Assembly (NCBI GenBank): GCA_017521985.1
Contig: JAFXAZ010000017.1
Span: 22,283 to 86,282 of the forward strand
Direction of reading: 5' to 3'
DNA: 64,000 nucleotides
Source of the DNA: Lachnospiraceae bacterium
GTDB taxonomy: Bacteria; Bacillota; Clostridia; Lachnospirales; Lachnospiraceae
The position numbers and the translations under genes are program-made. Shown one piece after another: positions 42,161 through 52,039 of this stretch; position 1 is the stretch's first letter; every line of letters starts with the position of its first letter. The notes under the pieces were generated by a model that did no database searches, was not told the origin of the DNA, and saw only the letters and a list, made by a program, of their open reading frames with translations.

Positions 42161-43072
42161 TTACTCTCTCATAATTCTTTCCAATATACGTTCAAAATCT
42201 TCTGTCGAGTAAAATTCAATTTCAAATCTTCCGGCACCTTTTGTCTTTACGGACGGCAAAATTTTTACTTTTGTCGCAAGAGACTGTTTTATTTTTTCTT
42301 CATAAGATTCATATATAGCCTGTAACTGAGTGTCCGGTGAAGGTTTTTCTTTTACCGGCTTGTCCAGATTTTTTACCAGCTTTTCTACTTCTCTTACTGA
42401 AAGCTTTTCATTTATAATTTTTTTAGCAAGAAATGTTTGCTTTTCACTATCTTCTACAGCAAGCAATGCTCTGGCATGTCCCATGCTTAGTTCGCCATCG
42501 ACCAAATATTTCTGAACTTCTTCTGATAATTTGAGCAAACGAAGCGAATTTGTAATAGCAGAACGGCTCTTACTTACACACTCTGCCACTTCTTCCTGCT
42601 TTAAATCAAATTCTTCAATAAGGCGTTTATACCCCATTGCTTCTTCGATTGGATTTAAATCTTCACGCTGAACATTTTCGATTAAGGCTATTTCTGCAAT
42701 TTCTCGTTCCGTATATTCTCTTATAATTACCGGAACCTCTTTTAAACCAGCAATTTTAGCTGCTCTCCAACGACGTTCACCCGCAATAATTTCATAATGG
42801 TCTTTTTTATCCTGTACTAAAATAGGAGAAATTAGTCCATAATGTTTAATACTTTCTGCCAATTCATTTAATGCCTCTTCATCAAAATTTTTTCTTGGCT
42901 GTTCCCTATTCGGTTCAATTTTTGTGATTTTCACTAGTGTTTCTGCTGCTTTTTCCTCACTTTTAACAGACACTTTATTTTCTTCTGCTAATTTTTCCGG
43001 TGTGGCAGGCTTTAAAACACTGTTTGGAATCAATGAGTCAAGACCTTTTCCTAATCCTCTCTTTGGTGCCAT
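42161..43072 (-). CDS. parB: Chromosome partitioning protein ParB (Spo0J)
   Basis: A 303-aa ParB/Spo0J that binds parS and spreads as a CTP-dependent clamp. It shows IEPNREQPRKNFDEEAL, the GERRWRAAKIAGL motif, IALIENVQREDLNPIEEA and an HTH region (EEVAECVSKSRSAITNSLRLL) that reads parS. The nearby parS copies at 43920 and 44498 have the standard 16-bp site. Start 9 nt after parA. Confidence 0.97.
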   Translation of the reverse strand: MAPKRGLGKGLDSLIPNSVLKPATPEKLAEENKVSVKSEEKAAETLVKITKIEPNREQPRKNFDEEALNELAESIKHYGLISPILVQDKKDHYEIIAGERRWRAAKIAGLKEVPVIIREYTEREIAEIALIENVQREDLNPIEEAMGYKRLIEEFDLKQEEVAECVSKSRSAITNSLRLLKLSEEVQKYLVDGELSMGHARALLAVEDSEKQTFLAKKIINEKLSVREVEKLVKNLDKPVKEKPSPDTQLQAIYESYEEKIKQSLATKVKILPSVKTKGAGRFEIEFYSTEDFERILERIMRE

Positions 43073-43081
43073 AACCTTCTC

Positions 43082-43843
43082 CTATTCTTTATTTATAACT
43101 TCTGTTGCAAGTGCCATATATGCTTCTGAACCGGCACTCTTTGGATCATACTTAATAATTGGCAAACCATAAGAAGGAGCTTCTGCTAAACGAATATTTC
43201 TAGGAATAATACTGTCGTATACATTTCCACCAAGATTTGCACGTACATTTTCTACTACCTGCTGTGATAAATTTGTACGTCCATCATACATCGTAAACAC
43301 AATACCCTCTATGGCTAATGAAGGATTTAATCTCTCGCTTACTAAATTGATAGTATGTAACAACTGCGATAATCCTTCCAACGCATAATATTCGCATTGA
43401 ATTGGAACAATTACACTATTTGCCGTAGTCATTGCATTAATTGTTAACATGCTAAGAGCCGGAGGACAATCAATAATAATAAAATCATACTTTTCTTTTA
43501 CAAAATCAATTTCATCCTTTAAAATAAACTCTTTCCTTTCTACACCAATTAATTCAATTTCTGCTGCTGCCAAGTCTACATTTGTTGGAATTAAATCCAT
43601 ATCTTCAAAGACATTTTCTACAATACAATCTCTAATTGAACTCTCTCCAATCATTAAATCGTAAATAGTGTTTTCTACTTCATTTTTATCTACACCTACA
43701 CCACTCGTTGTATTTCCCTGTGGGTCCATGTCAATTAATAATACTTTTTTACCTTTTACAGAAAGACATGCCGCTAAGTTAATAGCAGTTGTAGTTTTAC
43801 CTACTCCACCCTTCTGGTTTGCAATTGCAATTATTCTTCCCAT
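43082..43843 (-). CDS. parA: Chromosome partitioning ATPase ParA (Soj)
   Basis: A 253-aa deviant Walker A ATPase: ANQKGGVGKTTTAINLA, then VLLIDMDPQGN, and IIIDCPPALSML. It acts with ParB in origin segregation and modulates DnaA in Bacillus. AGAGGTACATA precedes the ATG. A parS site lies 77 bp upstream of its start, where ParB binding could also affect expression. Confidence 0.97.
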   Translation of the reverse strand: MGRIIAIANQKGGVGKTTTAINLAACLSVKGKKVLLIDMDPQGNTTSGVGVDKNEVENTIYDLMIGESSIRDCIVENVFEDMDLIPTNVDLAAAEIELIGVERKEFILKDEIDFVKEKYDFIIIDCPPALSMLTINAMTTANSVIVPIQCEYYALEGLSQLLHTINLVSERLNPSLAIEGIVFTMYDGRTNLSQQVVENVRANLGGNVYDSIIPRNIRLAEAPSYGLPIIKYDPKSAGSEAYMALATEVINKE

Positions 43844-43919
43844 TATGTACCTCTTAATTTTTAAATGTATAATAAGTATATCACTATTTATACTTTCTAT
43901 CTACTGTTTTTTTATAAAA

Positions 43920-43935
43920 TGTTTCACGTGAAACA
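43920..43935. other. parS site 1
   Basis: TGTTTCACGTGAAACA, the exact 16-bp Firmicutes parS palindrome, lies between parA and the divergent membrane-protein gene, within a slightly longer AAAATG...CATTTT palindrome. Confidence 0.95.
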
Positions 43936-44046
43936 TTTTTAAATTTTATATAAATTTTATTTTACTTTTTTACAACTTCTGTTAAAATACATATATACAT
44001 ATATCTTAGTATGCATCATCTTTACTTAATAAAGGAGAAGTTTACA

Positions 44047-44481
44047 TTGAAGAAAAATTTAACATTCAAACAAAAAATTAAAAAACATTCATCAACTATA
44101 CTTATTTTAGGAATTATTTTTCTCTATTTTCTTATTACTTACATAGTAGGTGCAGGATTAACACAAAATCCTCATGTACAGTTAGCAGATTTTGAAGTAT
44201 CTGAAGACGGAACTGAAATTATAATAAAGACTGCTGTTAATTCTACCAGTGAATCCATTAGAAGTGTTAATGTATTACCATATGAGAATGTAAGATATTT
44301 AGATTTTTACTACACATTTGGTGTTTCATTTACAACCTGGGGAGCAAAAGACGAATTTGTTATTGAAATAGATGAAAATTGTAATGGAATTTTCTTTGCA
44401 CGAGAAGATGGCTACGAATTAATGTTATATAAGAATCCCGAAACAAATACGTGGCAATTACCATCAGAAATTAAGGATTAA
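44047..44481 (+). CDS. Small membrane-anchored protein between the parS sites
   Basis: A 144-aa protein of unknown function with a basic N-terminus, one membrane helix (about 18-37) and an extracytoplasmic, beta-rich domain with a central FYYTFGVSFTTWGAKDEF stretch. I use the TTG at 44047 because AAGGAGAAG lies 6-7 nt before it; the upstream ATG at 44011 has none. Its stop codon is the first base of a 50-bp palindrome with a parS core. It is a plus-strand gene inserted in the otherwise minus-strand partition cluster. I do not recognise the family. Confidence 0.65.
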   Translation: MKKNLTFKQKIKKHSSTILILGIIFLYFLITYIVGAGLTQNPHVQLADFEVSEDGTEIIIKTAVNSTSESIRSVNVLPYENVRYLDFYYTFGVSFTTWGAKDEFVIEIDENCNGIFFAREDGYELMLYKNPETNTWQLPSEIKD

Positions 44482-44530
44482 AAAAAAGATTATAAAATGT
44501 TTCACGTGAAACATTTTATAATCTTTTTTT
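44481..44530. terminator. 50-bp perfect palindrome: bidirectional terminator with parS core
   Basis: Positions 44481-44505 and 44506-44530 are exact reverse complements. The outer part has seven A and seven T, the core is the parS at 44498-44513. It overlaps the stop codons of both converging genes (44481 and 44529), so it should form a terminator hairpin in both directions. Confidence 0.85.
44498..44513. other. parS site 2
   Basis: A second exact TGTTTCACGTGAAACA, centred in the 50-bp palindrome between the small membrane-protein gene and rsmG. Confidence 0.95.
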
Positions 44531-45251
44531 ACTTTAAAGGTTCTTTAGCAGGTAATCCTGCTTTTCTAGGATATTTCTTAGGAGTAACACTTTTCTTTTC
44601 AATGATATAAAGATTTCTATAAATATCGCTATTAGGGAGCATAAATTCAACCTGTTCTTTTACTTTACCTCCCAATAAGAGAATTGCATTTTTAGCCTCG
44701 TTAGCCTCTTCATTAATTTTCTCAGACTTATAAGATACAAAGCATCCACCAATTTTTACAAAAGGAAGACAATATTCAGAAAGTGTAGAAAGATTTGCTA
44801 CTGCTCTACTAACACATATATCATATTTTTCACGTAATTTATCCGGTTTTGCAAAATCTTCTGCTCTTCCATGAATCGTATTAATATTTTCTAATTCAAG
44901 CTGCATAATAACTTCATCTAAAAATCTAATTCTTTTATTTAATGAATCTAATAGTGTTAACTTTAAATCCGGAAAAGCAATTTTTAATGGAATACCCGGA
45001 AAACCGGCACCGGTACCTATATCGATAAGAGACAATTCTCTATTTTTTAAATCAAGAGCCTTAATCAAAGAAACACTATCGATAAAATGTTTTTTCATTA
45101 CTTCTTCAAATTCCGTGATACCGGTTAAATTCATAAAAGAATTCCACTCTACCAAAAGTTCATAATATCGCATAAACTGATTAATTTGCTTTTCACTTAA
45201 AAGAACGCCTATTTCTGCTAAATCTTTCTCAAATTGTGTTGTATTATACAT
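44529..45251 (-). CDS. rsmG: 16S rRNA (guanine-527-N7)-methyltransferase RsmG
   Basis: A 240-aa methyltransferase making m7G527 in 16S rRNA; loss gives low-level streptomycin resistance in known cases. It shows WNSFMNLTGI, the SAM loop IDIGTGAGFPGIPLKI and the SRAVANLSTLSEY segment. GAGAGG precedes the ATG. It lies downstream of mnmG in the classic mnmE-mnmG-rsmG order. Confidence 0.95.
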   Translation of the reverse strand: MYNTTQFEKDLAEIGVLLSEKQINQFMRYYELLVEWNSFMNLTGITEFEEVMKKHFIDSVSLIKALDLKNRELSLIDIGTGAGFPGIPLKIAFPDLKLTLLDSLNKRIRFLDEVIMQLELENINTIHGRAEDFAKPDKLREKYDICVSRAVANLSTLSEYCLPFVKIGGCFVSYKSEKINEEANEAKNAILLLGGKVKEQVEFMLPNSDIYRNLYIIEKKSVTPKKYPRKAGLPAKEPLK

Positions 45252-45304
45252 TTTAACCTCTCAAATTTTGTAAGAAATATTATTAAATATATAACAGTCA
45301 AAAA

Positions 45305-47197
45305 TTATCTGGTGCGGAAGGTTTCCAGATAAACTAAAAGTACACTTATATCTGCAGGAGAAACTCCGCTAATGCGGCTTGCCTGTCCAACAGAAACTGG
45401 TCTAAATGATTTTAATTTCTGACGTGCTTCAATACGCAAGCTTGGAACTAAATCATAATCCAGATTTTCCGGAATTTTTTTCTTTTCCATTTTTTTATAT
45501 TGTTCTACCTGACGAAGCTGACGTTCTATATATCCCTCATATTTTAATTCAATTTCCACCTGTTCTATTACATCAGCAGGTAGAGGCTTTCTTTCAGAGT
45601 CAATTTCCGACAAAATCTCATAGCTAAGCTCTGGTCTACACATAAGTTCCGCTAATGAAGTACCCGTTTTTAAAGCACTACTCTCATGTTTTGCTAAAAA
45701 TTCTTGAATTTTTTTATTTGCACCAATTGGAGTCTCTTTTAATCTTTTAACTTCTCTATCGATACTTTCTTTCTTTAACACGGTAGTGCGGTAAATTTGT
45801 TCAGAAACCAATCCTACTTCATAACCTATTTTTCTAAGACGCATGTCTGCATTATCCTGACGAAGCAATAAACGATATTCTGCGCGTGATGTCATCATAC
45901 GATATGGTTCGAAGTTTTCTTTCGTAACTAAATCATCAATCAATACACCTATATAAGCTTCAGAACGGTCAATAACAATTTGTTCTTTACCCTGACAATA
46001 GAGAGCTGCATTAATACCTGCAATAATACCCTGAGCTGCTGCTTCTTCATAGCCGCTGCTTCCATTAAACTGACCACCACAAAATAAACCACATATACTT
46101 TTTGTCTCCAAGGTAGCGTATAATTCCCTTGGATTAATACAATCATACTCTATTGCGTACGCATTGCGTACAATTTTACAATTTTCAAGACCAGGAACAG
46201 TACGATACATTGCAAGCTGAACATCTTCCGGCAAACTGGAGGACATACCGCCTACATACATTTCATTGGTATAAATGCCTTCCGGTTCAATAAATACCTG
46301 ATGACGCTCTTTATCCGCAAATTTTACTACCTTATCTTCAATAGAAGGACAATATCTAGGTCCTGTTCCTTCAATGATACCTGCATAAATAGGGGAACGA
46401 TCTAAATTTGCGCGTATAATGTTGTGTGTTTCTTCATTTGTATAAGTAAGCCAGCAAGAAACCTGATCCTTTTGAATAGAATCCGGGTCAGTACTAAATG
46501 AGAATGGTATAACCCTCTCGTCACCAAACTGTTCTTCCATTTTTGAGAAATCGATGCTTCGTTTATCCATACGTGCAGGAGTACCTGTTTTAAATCGACG
46601 CATTTCCAAACCTAAATCATGCAAAGATTTGGTCAAATGAGTAGCTGCCTGCAAACCATTTGGTCCGGTATAAGTAATTGCTTCACCACACAAACATCTT
46701 GCATTTAAATAAGTACCAGTACAAAGAATAACTGCTTTTGCTTCATATATAGTACCGGTAAAGGTTTTTACACCTGTAACATATTTTTTACCATCTTTTT
46801 CTTCTGCTAAAATTTCGCAAACTTCCGCCTGTTTTACTGTAAGTCTTTCCTGGTTTTCTAAAACACGACGCATTTCTCTTGTATAATCACTTTTATCAGC
46901 CTGTGCTCTTAAAGAATGTACCGCAGGACCCTTTGATACATTTAACATTTTAGACTGTATAAAAGTCTTATCGATATTTTTACCCATTTCTCCTCCAAGA
47001 GCATCTATTTCTCTAACTAAATGACCCTTAGAAGAACCTCCGATATTCGGATTACATGGCATTAGTGCAATACTATCTACACTAACCGTAAAAATAACCG
47101 TTTCTAAACCCATTCTTGCAGCAGCAAGTGCAGCCTCACATCCGGCATGTCCGGCACCAACCACACACACATCTACTTTTTCTCTAATTTCTGGCAT
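45305..47197 (-). CDS. mnmG: tRNA uridine-5-carboxymethylaminomethyl modification enzyme MnmG (GidA)
   Basis: A 630-aa FAD enzyme that works with MnmE on the wobble uridine U34 of several tRNAs. It shows the dinucleotide fold [28 protein letters not shown], the catalytic Cys region [11 protein letters not shown] and [17 protein letters not shown] place the start at 47197 (MPEIREKV) in the gap after mnmE; a longer reading from 47251 overlaps mnmE and matches the family less well. Confidence 0.96.
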   Translation of the reverse strand: MPEIREKVDVCVVGAGHAGCEAALAAARMGLETVIFTVSVDSIALMPCNPNIGGSSKGHLVREIDALGGEMGKNIDKTFIQSKMLNVSKGPAVHSLRAQADKSDYTREMRRVLENQERLTVKQAEVCEILAEEKDGKKYVTGVKTFTGTIYEAKAVILCTGTYLNARCLCGEAITYTGPNGLQAATHLTKSLHDLGLEMRRFKTGTPARMDKRSIDFSKMEEQFGDERVIPFSFSTDPDSIQKDQVSCWLTYTNEETHNIIRANLDRSPIYAGIIEGTGPRYCPSIEDKVVKFADKERHQVFIEPEGIYTNEMYVGGMSSSLPEDVQLAMYRTVPGLENCKIVRNAYAIEYDCINPRELYATLETKSICGLFCGGQFNGSSGYEEAAAQGIIAGINAALYCQGKEQIVIDRSEAYIGVLIDDLVTKENFEPYRMMTSRAEYRLLLRQDNADMRLRKIGYEVGLVSEQIYRTTVLKKESIDREVKRLKETPIGANKKIQEFLAKHESSALKTGTSLAELMCRPELSYEILSEIDSERKPLPADVIEQVEIELKYEGYIERQLRQVEQYKKMEKKKIPENLDYDLVPSLRIEARQKLKSFRPVSVGQASRISGVSPADISVLLVYLETFRTR

Positions 47198-47216
47198 TTT
47201 TATCACTCTTTCTAAA

Positions 47217-48626
47217 TTATTTACCCATGCAGAATTTTGAAAAGATTTCATTGACTAAATCTTCGCCAACTTCTTCACCAATAATCATACCTAAAGAAGC
47301 ATATGCACTCATTAAATCGATGCTTAAAAAATCTTCCGGCATATCATCTTCTATACTTCTTTGTACCATTATAAGACTCTTTTTTGCATCCATCAAAGCT
47401 TCTTTATGGCGTAAATTCGTTATATAAACTTCATCATTAAAGGAAATTTCTCCGTTAAAAAACATTTCTTTTATTTTATTTTCAAATACATCAATACCAA
47501 TATTTTCTTTGGTAGATGTTTTTATAATAGGAAGAACCTCTGCTGCTTCTCCCACATTATCTAAAAGAATTTCTTTTAAATATTCTTCTGTAACAATGGT
47601 TGTAAGATCCGTTTTATTTAATAATACAATGGATTTCTTGGTCTTCATAAAATCCATAATTGCCAAATCACTATCATCTAAAGGCACAGAACTATCCACC
47701 ACATAAATTACCAAATCAGCCTTTTCTGCACATTTTAATGCACGTTCTACACCGATTTTCTCTACAAGATCTTCTGTTTCACGAATACCGGCCGTATCAA
47801 TAATATTTAAACCAATTCCATGAAGCTTAATATTTTCCTCTAAAATATCTCTGGTAGTACCGGCTATATTTGTAACAATAGCCTTTTCTTCACCAACCAA
47901 TATATTCATTAAAGAACTTTTACCTGCATTTGGCTTTCCTAAAATAACTGTATTGATACCTTCCTTTAACATCTTTCCATTGTCGGCAGAATCAATTAAT
48001 TTGGATATTTCAGAAATAAGCTCTTTTACTGTAGCCGAAATTCTTTCATGAAAACCATCTAGACTGATATGCTCCGGGTCATCCAGTGCTGATTCTATAA
48101 AAGCTATTTCATAAAGAACTCTTTCTCGCATGGATTTTACCGCATTTGATACACTGCCTTTTAACTGTGCAGTACCGGCCTGCAAAGCAAATTCATTTTT
48201 GGAATGAATAATATCAATAACTGCTTCTGCTTTTGACAAGTCAATTCTTCCATTTAAAAAGGCACGTTTTGTAAATTCCCCGGGTTCAGCCAGTCTGGCA
48301 CCGTACTTTAAAACAGCTTCTAAAATACGATTTACCATTAAAACACCACCATGGCAATTTATTTCCACAGTATCTTCTGTAGTATAACTACGAGGTGATT
48401 TCATTACAATAACCATTACTTCATCTAAAAATTTATCACCATCATAAATATAACCATAGTGAACCGTATGACTCTTTACATTTATTAATTTTTTATCCGG
48501 ATTTACGCTGCGGAAAATTTTATTTGCAATAGAAATTGCTTCTTCACCACTAATACGAATAATTCCTATACCGGAGTCACTCATGGCTGTTGCAATTGCT
48601 GCAATAGTATCACTATAAAAAGTCAT
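47217..48626 (-). CDS. mnmE: tRNA modification GTPase MnmE (TrmE)
   Basis: A 469-aa GTPase partner of MnmG. N-terminal folate-binding domain ([22 protein letters not shown]), inserted G domain with G1 [10 protein letters not shown]3 DTAG and G4 NKTD, and the C-terminal FCMGK with the conserved Cys. AAGGAGGAG precedes the ATG at 48626. Followed by mnmG after 19 nt. Confidence 0.96.
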   Translation of the reverse strand: MTFYSDTIAAIATAMSDSGIGIIRISGEEAISIANKIFRSVNPDKKLINVKSHTVHYGYIYDGDKFLDEVMVIVMKSPRSYTTEDTVEINCHGGVLMVNRILEAVLKYGARLAEPGEFTKRAFLNGRIDLSKAEAVIDIIHSKNEFALQAGTAQLKGSVSNAVKSMRERVLYEIAFIESALDDPEHISLDGFHERISATVKELISEISKLIDSADNGKMLKEGINTVILGKPNAGKSSLMNILVGEEKAIVTNIAGTTRDILEENIKLHGIGLNIIDTAGIRETEDLVEKIGVERALKCAEKADLVIYVVDSSVPLDDSDLAIMDFMKTKKSIVLLNKTDLTTIVTEEYLKEILLDNVGEAAEVLPIIKTSTKENIGIDVFENKIKEMFFNGEISFNDEVYITNLRHKEALMDAKKSLIMVQRSIEDDMPEDFLSIDLMSAYASLGMIIGEEVGEDLVNEIFSKFCMGK

Positions 48627-48692
48627 ATACTCCTCCTTAAACAAAGCAAAGTTTAACAAATACATCATAGCACAATATAATCAGAAAATAAA

Positions 48693-48718
48693 GAAAAACC
48701 AGAGATTTCTCTCCGGTC
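48693..48718 (-). terminator. Terminator after jag
   Basis: An 8-bp stem (48698-48705 with 48710-48717) with a GAAA loop and five T on the minus strand, just after the jag stop codon. Confidence 0.8.
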
Positions 48719-48725
48719 TTTCAAA

Positions 48726-49361
48726 TTATTTATTATAAGTTCTCTTTGGAGTAATAACAACTCTTCTGTAAGGCTCGTCACCTTCACTATGAGTAGTTAC
48801 ATATTTGTCATCCTGTAGTGCTGCATGAATAATGCGTCTTTCATAAGGATTCATAGGCTCTAAAGAAACACTTCTGCGAATTCTTTTTACCTTGTGAGCC
48901 ATATTTTTTGCTAAATTTTCTAATGTAGCTTTTCTTCTTTCACGATAATTTTCGGTATCAACCTTTACACGAACATATTCTTCGGTTTCCTTATTTACAA
49001 CTAAAGAAACTAAATACTGTAAAGAATCTAAGGTCTGACCTCTCTTACCGATTAACATGCCCATGTCTTCACCAGCTAAATCAATGTTCATGTTTCTCTC
49101 TTTTTCATCATATTCTACATTTACTACTACTTCAATGTTCATAGCAGCAAATACATCGTTTAAGAAAAATTTTACGTTGTCTTCTAAAGTAGCTTTTACT
49201 CTTGCTTTAATAATAGCCGGCTTTGCACCAAAACCAAGAATACCGGCTTTTCCTTCGTCTACAACTTCATATTCCAACTTTCCACTTGTAATAGCTAACT
49301 GCTGGCATGCTAAAGTAACCGCATCCGCAACCGTTTTTGCAGAAATCTCAATAAATTCCAT
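48726..49361 (-). CDS. khpB: RNA-binding protein Jag/KhpB (SpoIIIJ-associated)
   Basis: A 211-aa protein with the N-terminal Jag domain (about 1-50, EVVDEGKAGILGFGAKPA), a KH domain (about 75-145, MGMLIGKRGQTLDSLQYLVSL) and an R3H domain (about 148-205, MNPYERRIIHAALQDD). KhpB binds small and messenger RNAs and influences cell elongation in other Firmicutes. Encoded 28 nt after yidC, the standard neighbour. Confidence 0.95.
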   Translation of the reverse strand: MEFIEISAKTVADAVTLACQQLAITSGKLEYEVVDEGKAGILGFGAKPAIIKARVKATLEDNVKFFLNDVFAAMNIEVVVNVEYDEKERNMNIDLAGEDMGMLIGKRGQTLDSLQYLVSLVVNKETEEYVRVKVDTENYRERRKATLENLAKNMAHKVKRIRRSVSLEPMNPYERRIIHAALQDDKYVTTHSEGDEPYRRVVITPKRTYNK

Positions 49362-49389
49362 ATCTTTTCCCTCATTAAAAATAAGTTAA

Positions 49390-50724
49390 TTATTTGCCAT
49401 CGTTATAATTTTTTACCATATTTGCTTTTGCAGCAATACTTCCTTTAGAAGATTTCTGAGAAGACTTGGAGTATTTTTCAATTTCCTTCATCTTTGCTTC
49501 TCTTTCTTCTAAACTCATTTTATAAGCTTCAGCAAAAGTAGCTTTTGAGCTTATTTTCTTAGTATTTTGATTAGCAACCTGATTTAATGCTTCTGTCTGA
49601 GCTAAAATCTTTTCATTTTTTGCACGACGTTTCTTTGCTTTTTCAGCAGCTTTTTCTTTATTACTTTCGATTACAGCATCAAAGTCCATTCTGTCGATGT
49701 ACTTATTTACAGCAACCTGCTGAACACCTCTTACTACTGCACCGGCAATCCAGTAAATACCCATACCACTCGGAAAACTGAAACAGAACCAAGCTGACAT
49801 AAGCGGCATAATATTATTCATAGTCTTCATGCTGCTTGCCATAGTATCTGCTGTTTCGTTACCGCTTTTTTTCTTGGTATCATTTGCATTTGGCATAAGT
49901 TTAACATTTAACCACTGTGTTACAGCAGCAAGAACAGGAATCATAACAGCTGCAACAACAAGACCATATGCACCAATGGCAACACCCTCTTTAATGATAT
50001 CCATAGGTGTATTACCAATGTTAAGACCTAAGAAATTATTATATTTTGAAATTTGTGCATACGTATTATTAATGTCGTTTGCTAAACTCGGAAAAGCTTC
50101 TGCTAAAGAAGCCCATTCTGTAGAAGATGCCATATTTAAGCAGTCAATGTAAGTATTCTGAATATACTCTGTAACACCGCCGGTAAAAGATTCATTACTA
50201 AACTGGTTTACATATCTTACAGAATTTTTAAATCCTTTCAGTATTTCATCTACACCTTCTACCCCTATTAATTTGTTTACTAATGGAATATAAACATCTT
50301 TAATTTTACCTACATAAGCCGGAATTGCATAAATTACTCTATACAGTGCAAATAAAATAGGCATCTGAATAAGTAATTGTAAGCAGGAACCGGTAGGTGA
50401 AACACCATATTTGTCGTAAACAGCTCTTGTTTCTTCCTGTTGTTTCATCATGGAAGCCTGGTCTTTTTTTCCTTCATACTTTTTGGTAATCTTCTGAAGT
50501 TCAGGCTGCATCTTTGCAGATAGCTTGGAAAACTTCTGCTGCTTAATAGTCATCGGAAGCATAAGTAAATAAACTACAATAGTAAATAAAATAATACTTA
50601 AACCGATGTTTGGGATACCAATTAAATCTAAGAAATTAAAAATGATATCCATAATAACACCCAGAATCTTGGCTATTGGTCCTAAAATAGCACCATCATC
50701 CTGAGTTAATAAAATACCTTGCAT
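49390..50724 (-). CDS. yidC: Membrane protein insertase YidC/SpoIIIJ
   Basis: A 444-aa Oxa1-type insertase with the five-helix core: IGLSIILFTIVVYLLMLPMT, the substrate-contacting loop with KQQKFSKLSAKMQPELQK and GSCLQLLIQMPILFALYRVI. It has a long extracytoplasmic loop between core helices 2 and 3 (about 100-190) and a long basic, Lys/Ala-rich tail (about 335-444). There is no lipobox, unlike the Bacillus protein. GGAGG precedes the ATG. Confidence 0.95.
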   Translation of the reverse strand: MQGILLTQDDGAILGPIAKILGVIMDIIFNFLDLIGIPNIGLSIILFTIVVYLLMLPMTIKQQKFSKLSAKMQPELQKITKKYEGKKDQASMMKQQEETRAVYDKYGVSPTGSCLQLLIQMPILFALYRVIYAIPAYVGKIKDVYIPLVNKLIGVEGVDEILKGFKNSVRYVNQFSNESFTGGVTEYIQNTYIDCLNMASSTEWASLAEAFPSLANDINNTYAQISKYNNFLGLNIGNTPMDIIKEGVAIGAYGLVVAAVMIPVLAAVTQWLNVKLMPNANDTKKKSGNETADTMASSMKTMNNIMPLMSAWFCFSFPSGMGIYWIAGAVVRGVQQVAVNKYIDRMDFDAVIESNKEKAAEKAKKRRAKNEKILAQTEALNQVANQNTKKISSKATFAEAYKMSLEEREAKMKEIEKYSKSSQKSSKGSIAAKANMVKNYNDGK

Positions 50725-50744
50725 AAAACCTCCAATTTGTACCC

Positions 50745-50957
50745 CTATGGTACGGGATCATATCCACCTTTAGAAAAAGGATTACATCTAAGAATCCTCC
50801 AAGCAGCCAAAAGCCCACCTTTTAAGGCTCCATACTTTTGTATGGCTTCTAGTCCGTACTGGGAACATGTAGGAATATAAGGACACTTGGTACTTTTTAA
50901 AGGAGATAAGTATTTTTGATATAGTCTGATTAAAAAAATAAATAATGTCTTCATCAT
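50745..50957 (-). CDS. yidD: Membrane protein insertion efficiency factor YidD
   Basis: A 70-aa YidD protein with [25 protein letters not shown] and the [14 protein letters not shown] end: the conserved Cys and Pro pattern of the family. It sits at the membrane via an amphipathic helix and aids YidC-dependent insertion. It lies 7 nt after rnpA and 20 nt before yidC. Confidence 0.95.
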   Translation of the reverse strand: MMKTLFIFLIRLYQKYLSPLKSTKCPYIPTCSQYGLEAIQKYGALKGGLLAAWRILRCNPFSKGGYDPVP

Positions 50958-50964
50958 ATACGAA

Positions 50965-51321
50965 TTATCTGTTCCATGAAAAATAAATTTTAATCATTTC
51001 ATGGCGCTTTGCTAGATGTAGGAGTGCGCTCTCTACCTCAAAAAAACCTACGGTAGCTGCACCCTGGCGCGCTATAACTACGATATCCAAACCACTATTG
51101 AATATACCTTCGTGTAATCGATAGCTTTCTTTGATGAGTCTTTTGACTCTGTGTCTTACAACACTGTTTCCCACTTTTTTGCTGACAGAAATTCCAAGTC
51201 TGTTACAACCCGTCCCATTTTCCAACACATACATCACTAAATATTTATTAGCGAAAGATTCACCGTTCTTGTAAACATTCTGAAAATCCCTGTTATTCTT
51301 TAATGATTCTGTAAAAATCAT
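50965..51321 (-). CDS. rnpA: Ribonuclease P protein component
   Basis: A 118-aa basic protein subunit of RNase P with the RNR motif region [16 protein letters not shown], the [12 protein letters not shown] strand and the central cleft. It helps the RNA subunit bind precursor tRNA. I use the ATG at 51321 ([13 protein letters not shown]), which fits the usual length. A longer reading from 51369 would begin inside the rpmH hairpin. Confidence 0.93.
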   Translation of the reverse strand: MIFTESLKNNRDFQNVYKNGESFANKYLVMYVLENGTGCNRLGISVSKKVGNSVVRHRVKRLIKESYRLHEGIFNSGLDIVVIARQGAATVGFFEVESALLHLAKRHEMIKIYFSWNR

Positions 51322-51349
51322 AAAAAACCTGCATAAATCACCCTTATAA

Positions 51350-51379
51350 AGAAAATAGGTCACACACATGTGACCTATT
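51350..51379 (-). terminator. Hairpin between rpmH and rnpA
   Basis: Perfect 11-bp arms (51354-51364 with 51369-51379) with a TGTG loop, followed on the minus strand by TTTTC. Probably a partial terminator giving more L34 than RNase P protein. Confidence 0.75.
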
Positions 51380-51384
51380 AAATA

Positions 51385-51519
51385 TTATGCGGATAATTTC
51401 TTTCTTCCTTTTGCACGTCTAGCAGCTAAAACTTTTCTTCCGCCTGGTGTACTCATTCTTGCTCTAAAACCGTGAACTTTAGATCTCTGTCTCTTTTTTG
51501 GCTGAAATGTCATTTTCAT
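51385..51519 (-). CDS. rpmH: 50S ribosomal protein L34
   Basis: A 44-aa, very basic protein: [18 protein letters not shown] at the start, [20 protein letters not shown] in the middle, then KLSA. It is the full-length L34 and too short for common length filters. AAGGAGGTG precedes the ATG. First gene of the rpmH-rnpA-yidD-yidC-jag cluster, divergent from dnaA across the origin. Confidence 0.98.
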   Translation of the reverse strand: MKMTFQPKKRQRSKVHGFRARMSTPGGRKVLAARRAKGRKKLSA

Positions 51520-51659
51520 ATTCGAAGCACCTCCTTCTTAGATGATAACCTCTATGGTTAAGGCATAATTATTGTTTTTTTGTTGGAAAATTCCTTATCA
51601 TTCTAAAGGAAAAAATTGCTCGTGTCAAGCCCTAAAAAGCCCTAAAATAAAGGATTTTT

Positions 51660-52020
51660 TATGCTTTTTTTGATTATCCACAAGATATTGGGTTATCCAT
51701 ACAAAAACCACAAGATATCCACATCATGTGTAAAACTCAGTGGATAAAACACTAGAAATATATGGATAATTTTTGTAAAATTTGAAAGAATCCTATAAAA
51801 TAGGCATTTGTAAGTGTGGACACAAAATTTTAGTTATCCACATTATAAAAAAACATCGACAAAAAAATTTAATAATTTTTAAGAATTAACAAAAATCAAA
51901 TGTTTAAATGTGGATAACTTATGTGGATAACTTTTTTATTTTGTTTATAACTTTTCAAATAATTGTTTGAAATATATGTGATTTTAAGTTATTATTATAT
52001 TGAATGATTATCGTGAAATA
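51660..52020. other. oriC: oriC, main part: DnaA-box cluster and AT-rich unwinding region
   Basis: Between rpmH and dnaA there are at least eight DnaA boxes. Exact TTATCCACA or its complement: 51674-51682, 51834-51842, 51909-51917, 51922-51930. One mismatch: 51693-51701, 51715-51723, 51739-51747, 51761-51769. The stretch 51931-52020 after the last boxes is almost pure AT and is the likely unwinding element next to dnaA. Confidence 0.92.
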
Positions 52021-52039
52021 TTAGGTGGTTTTTTACATT

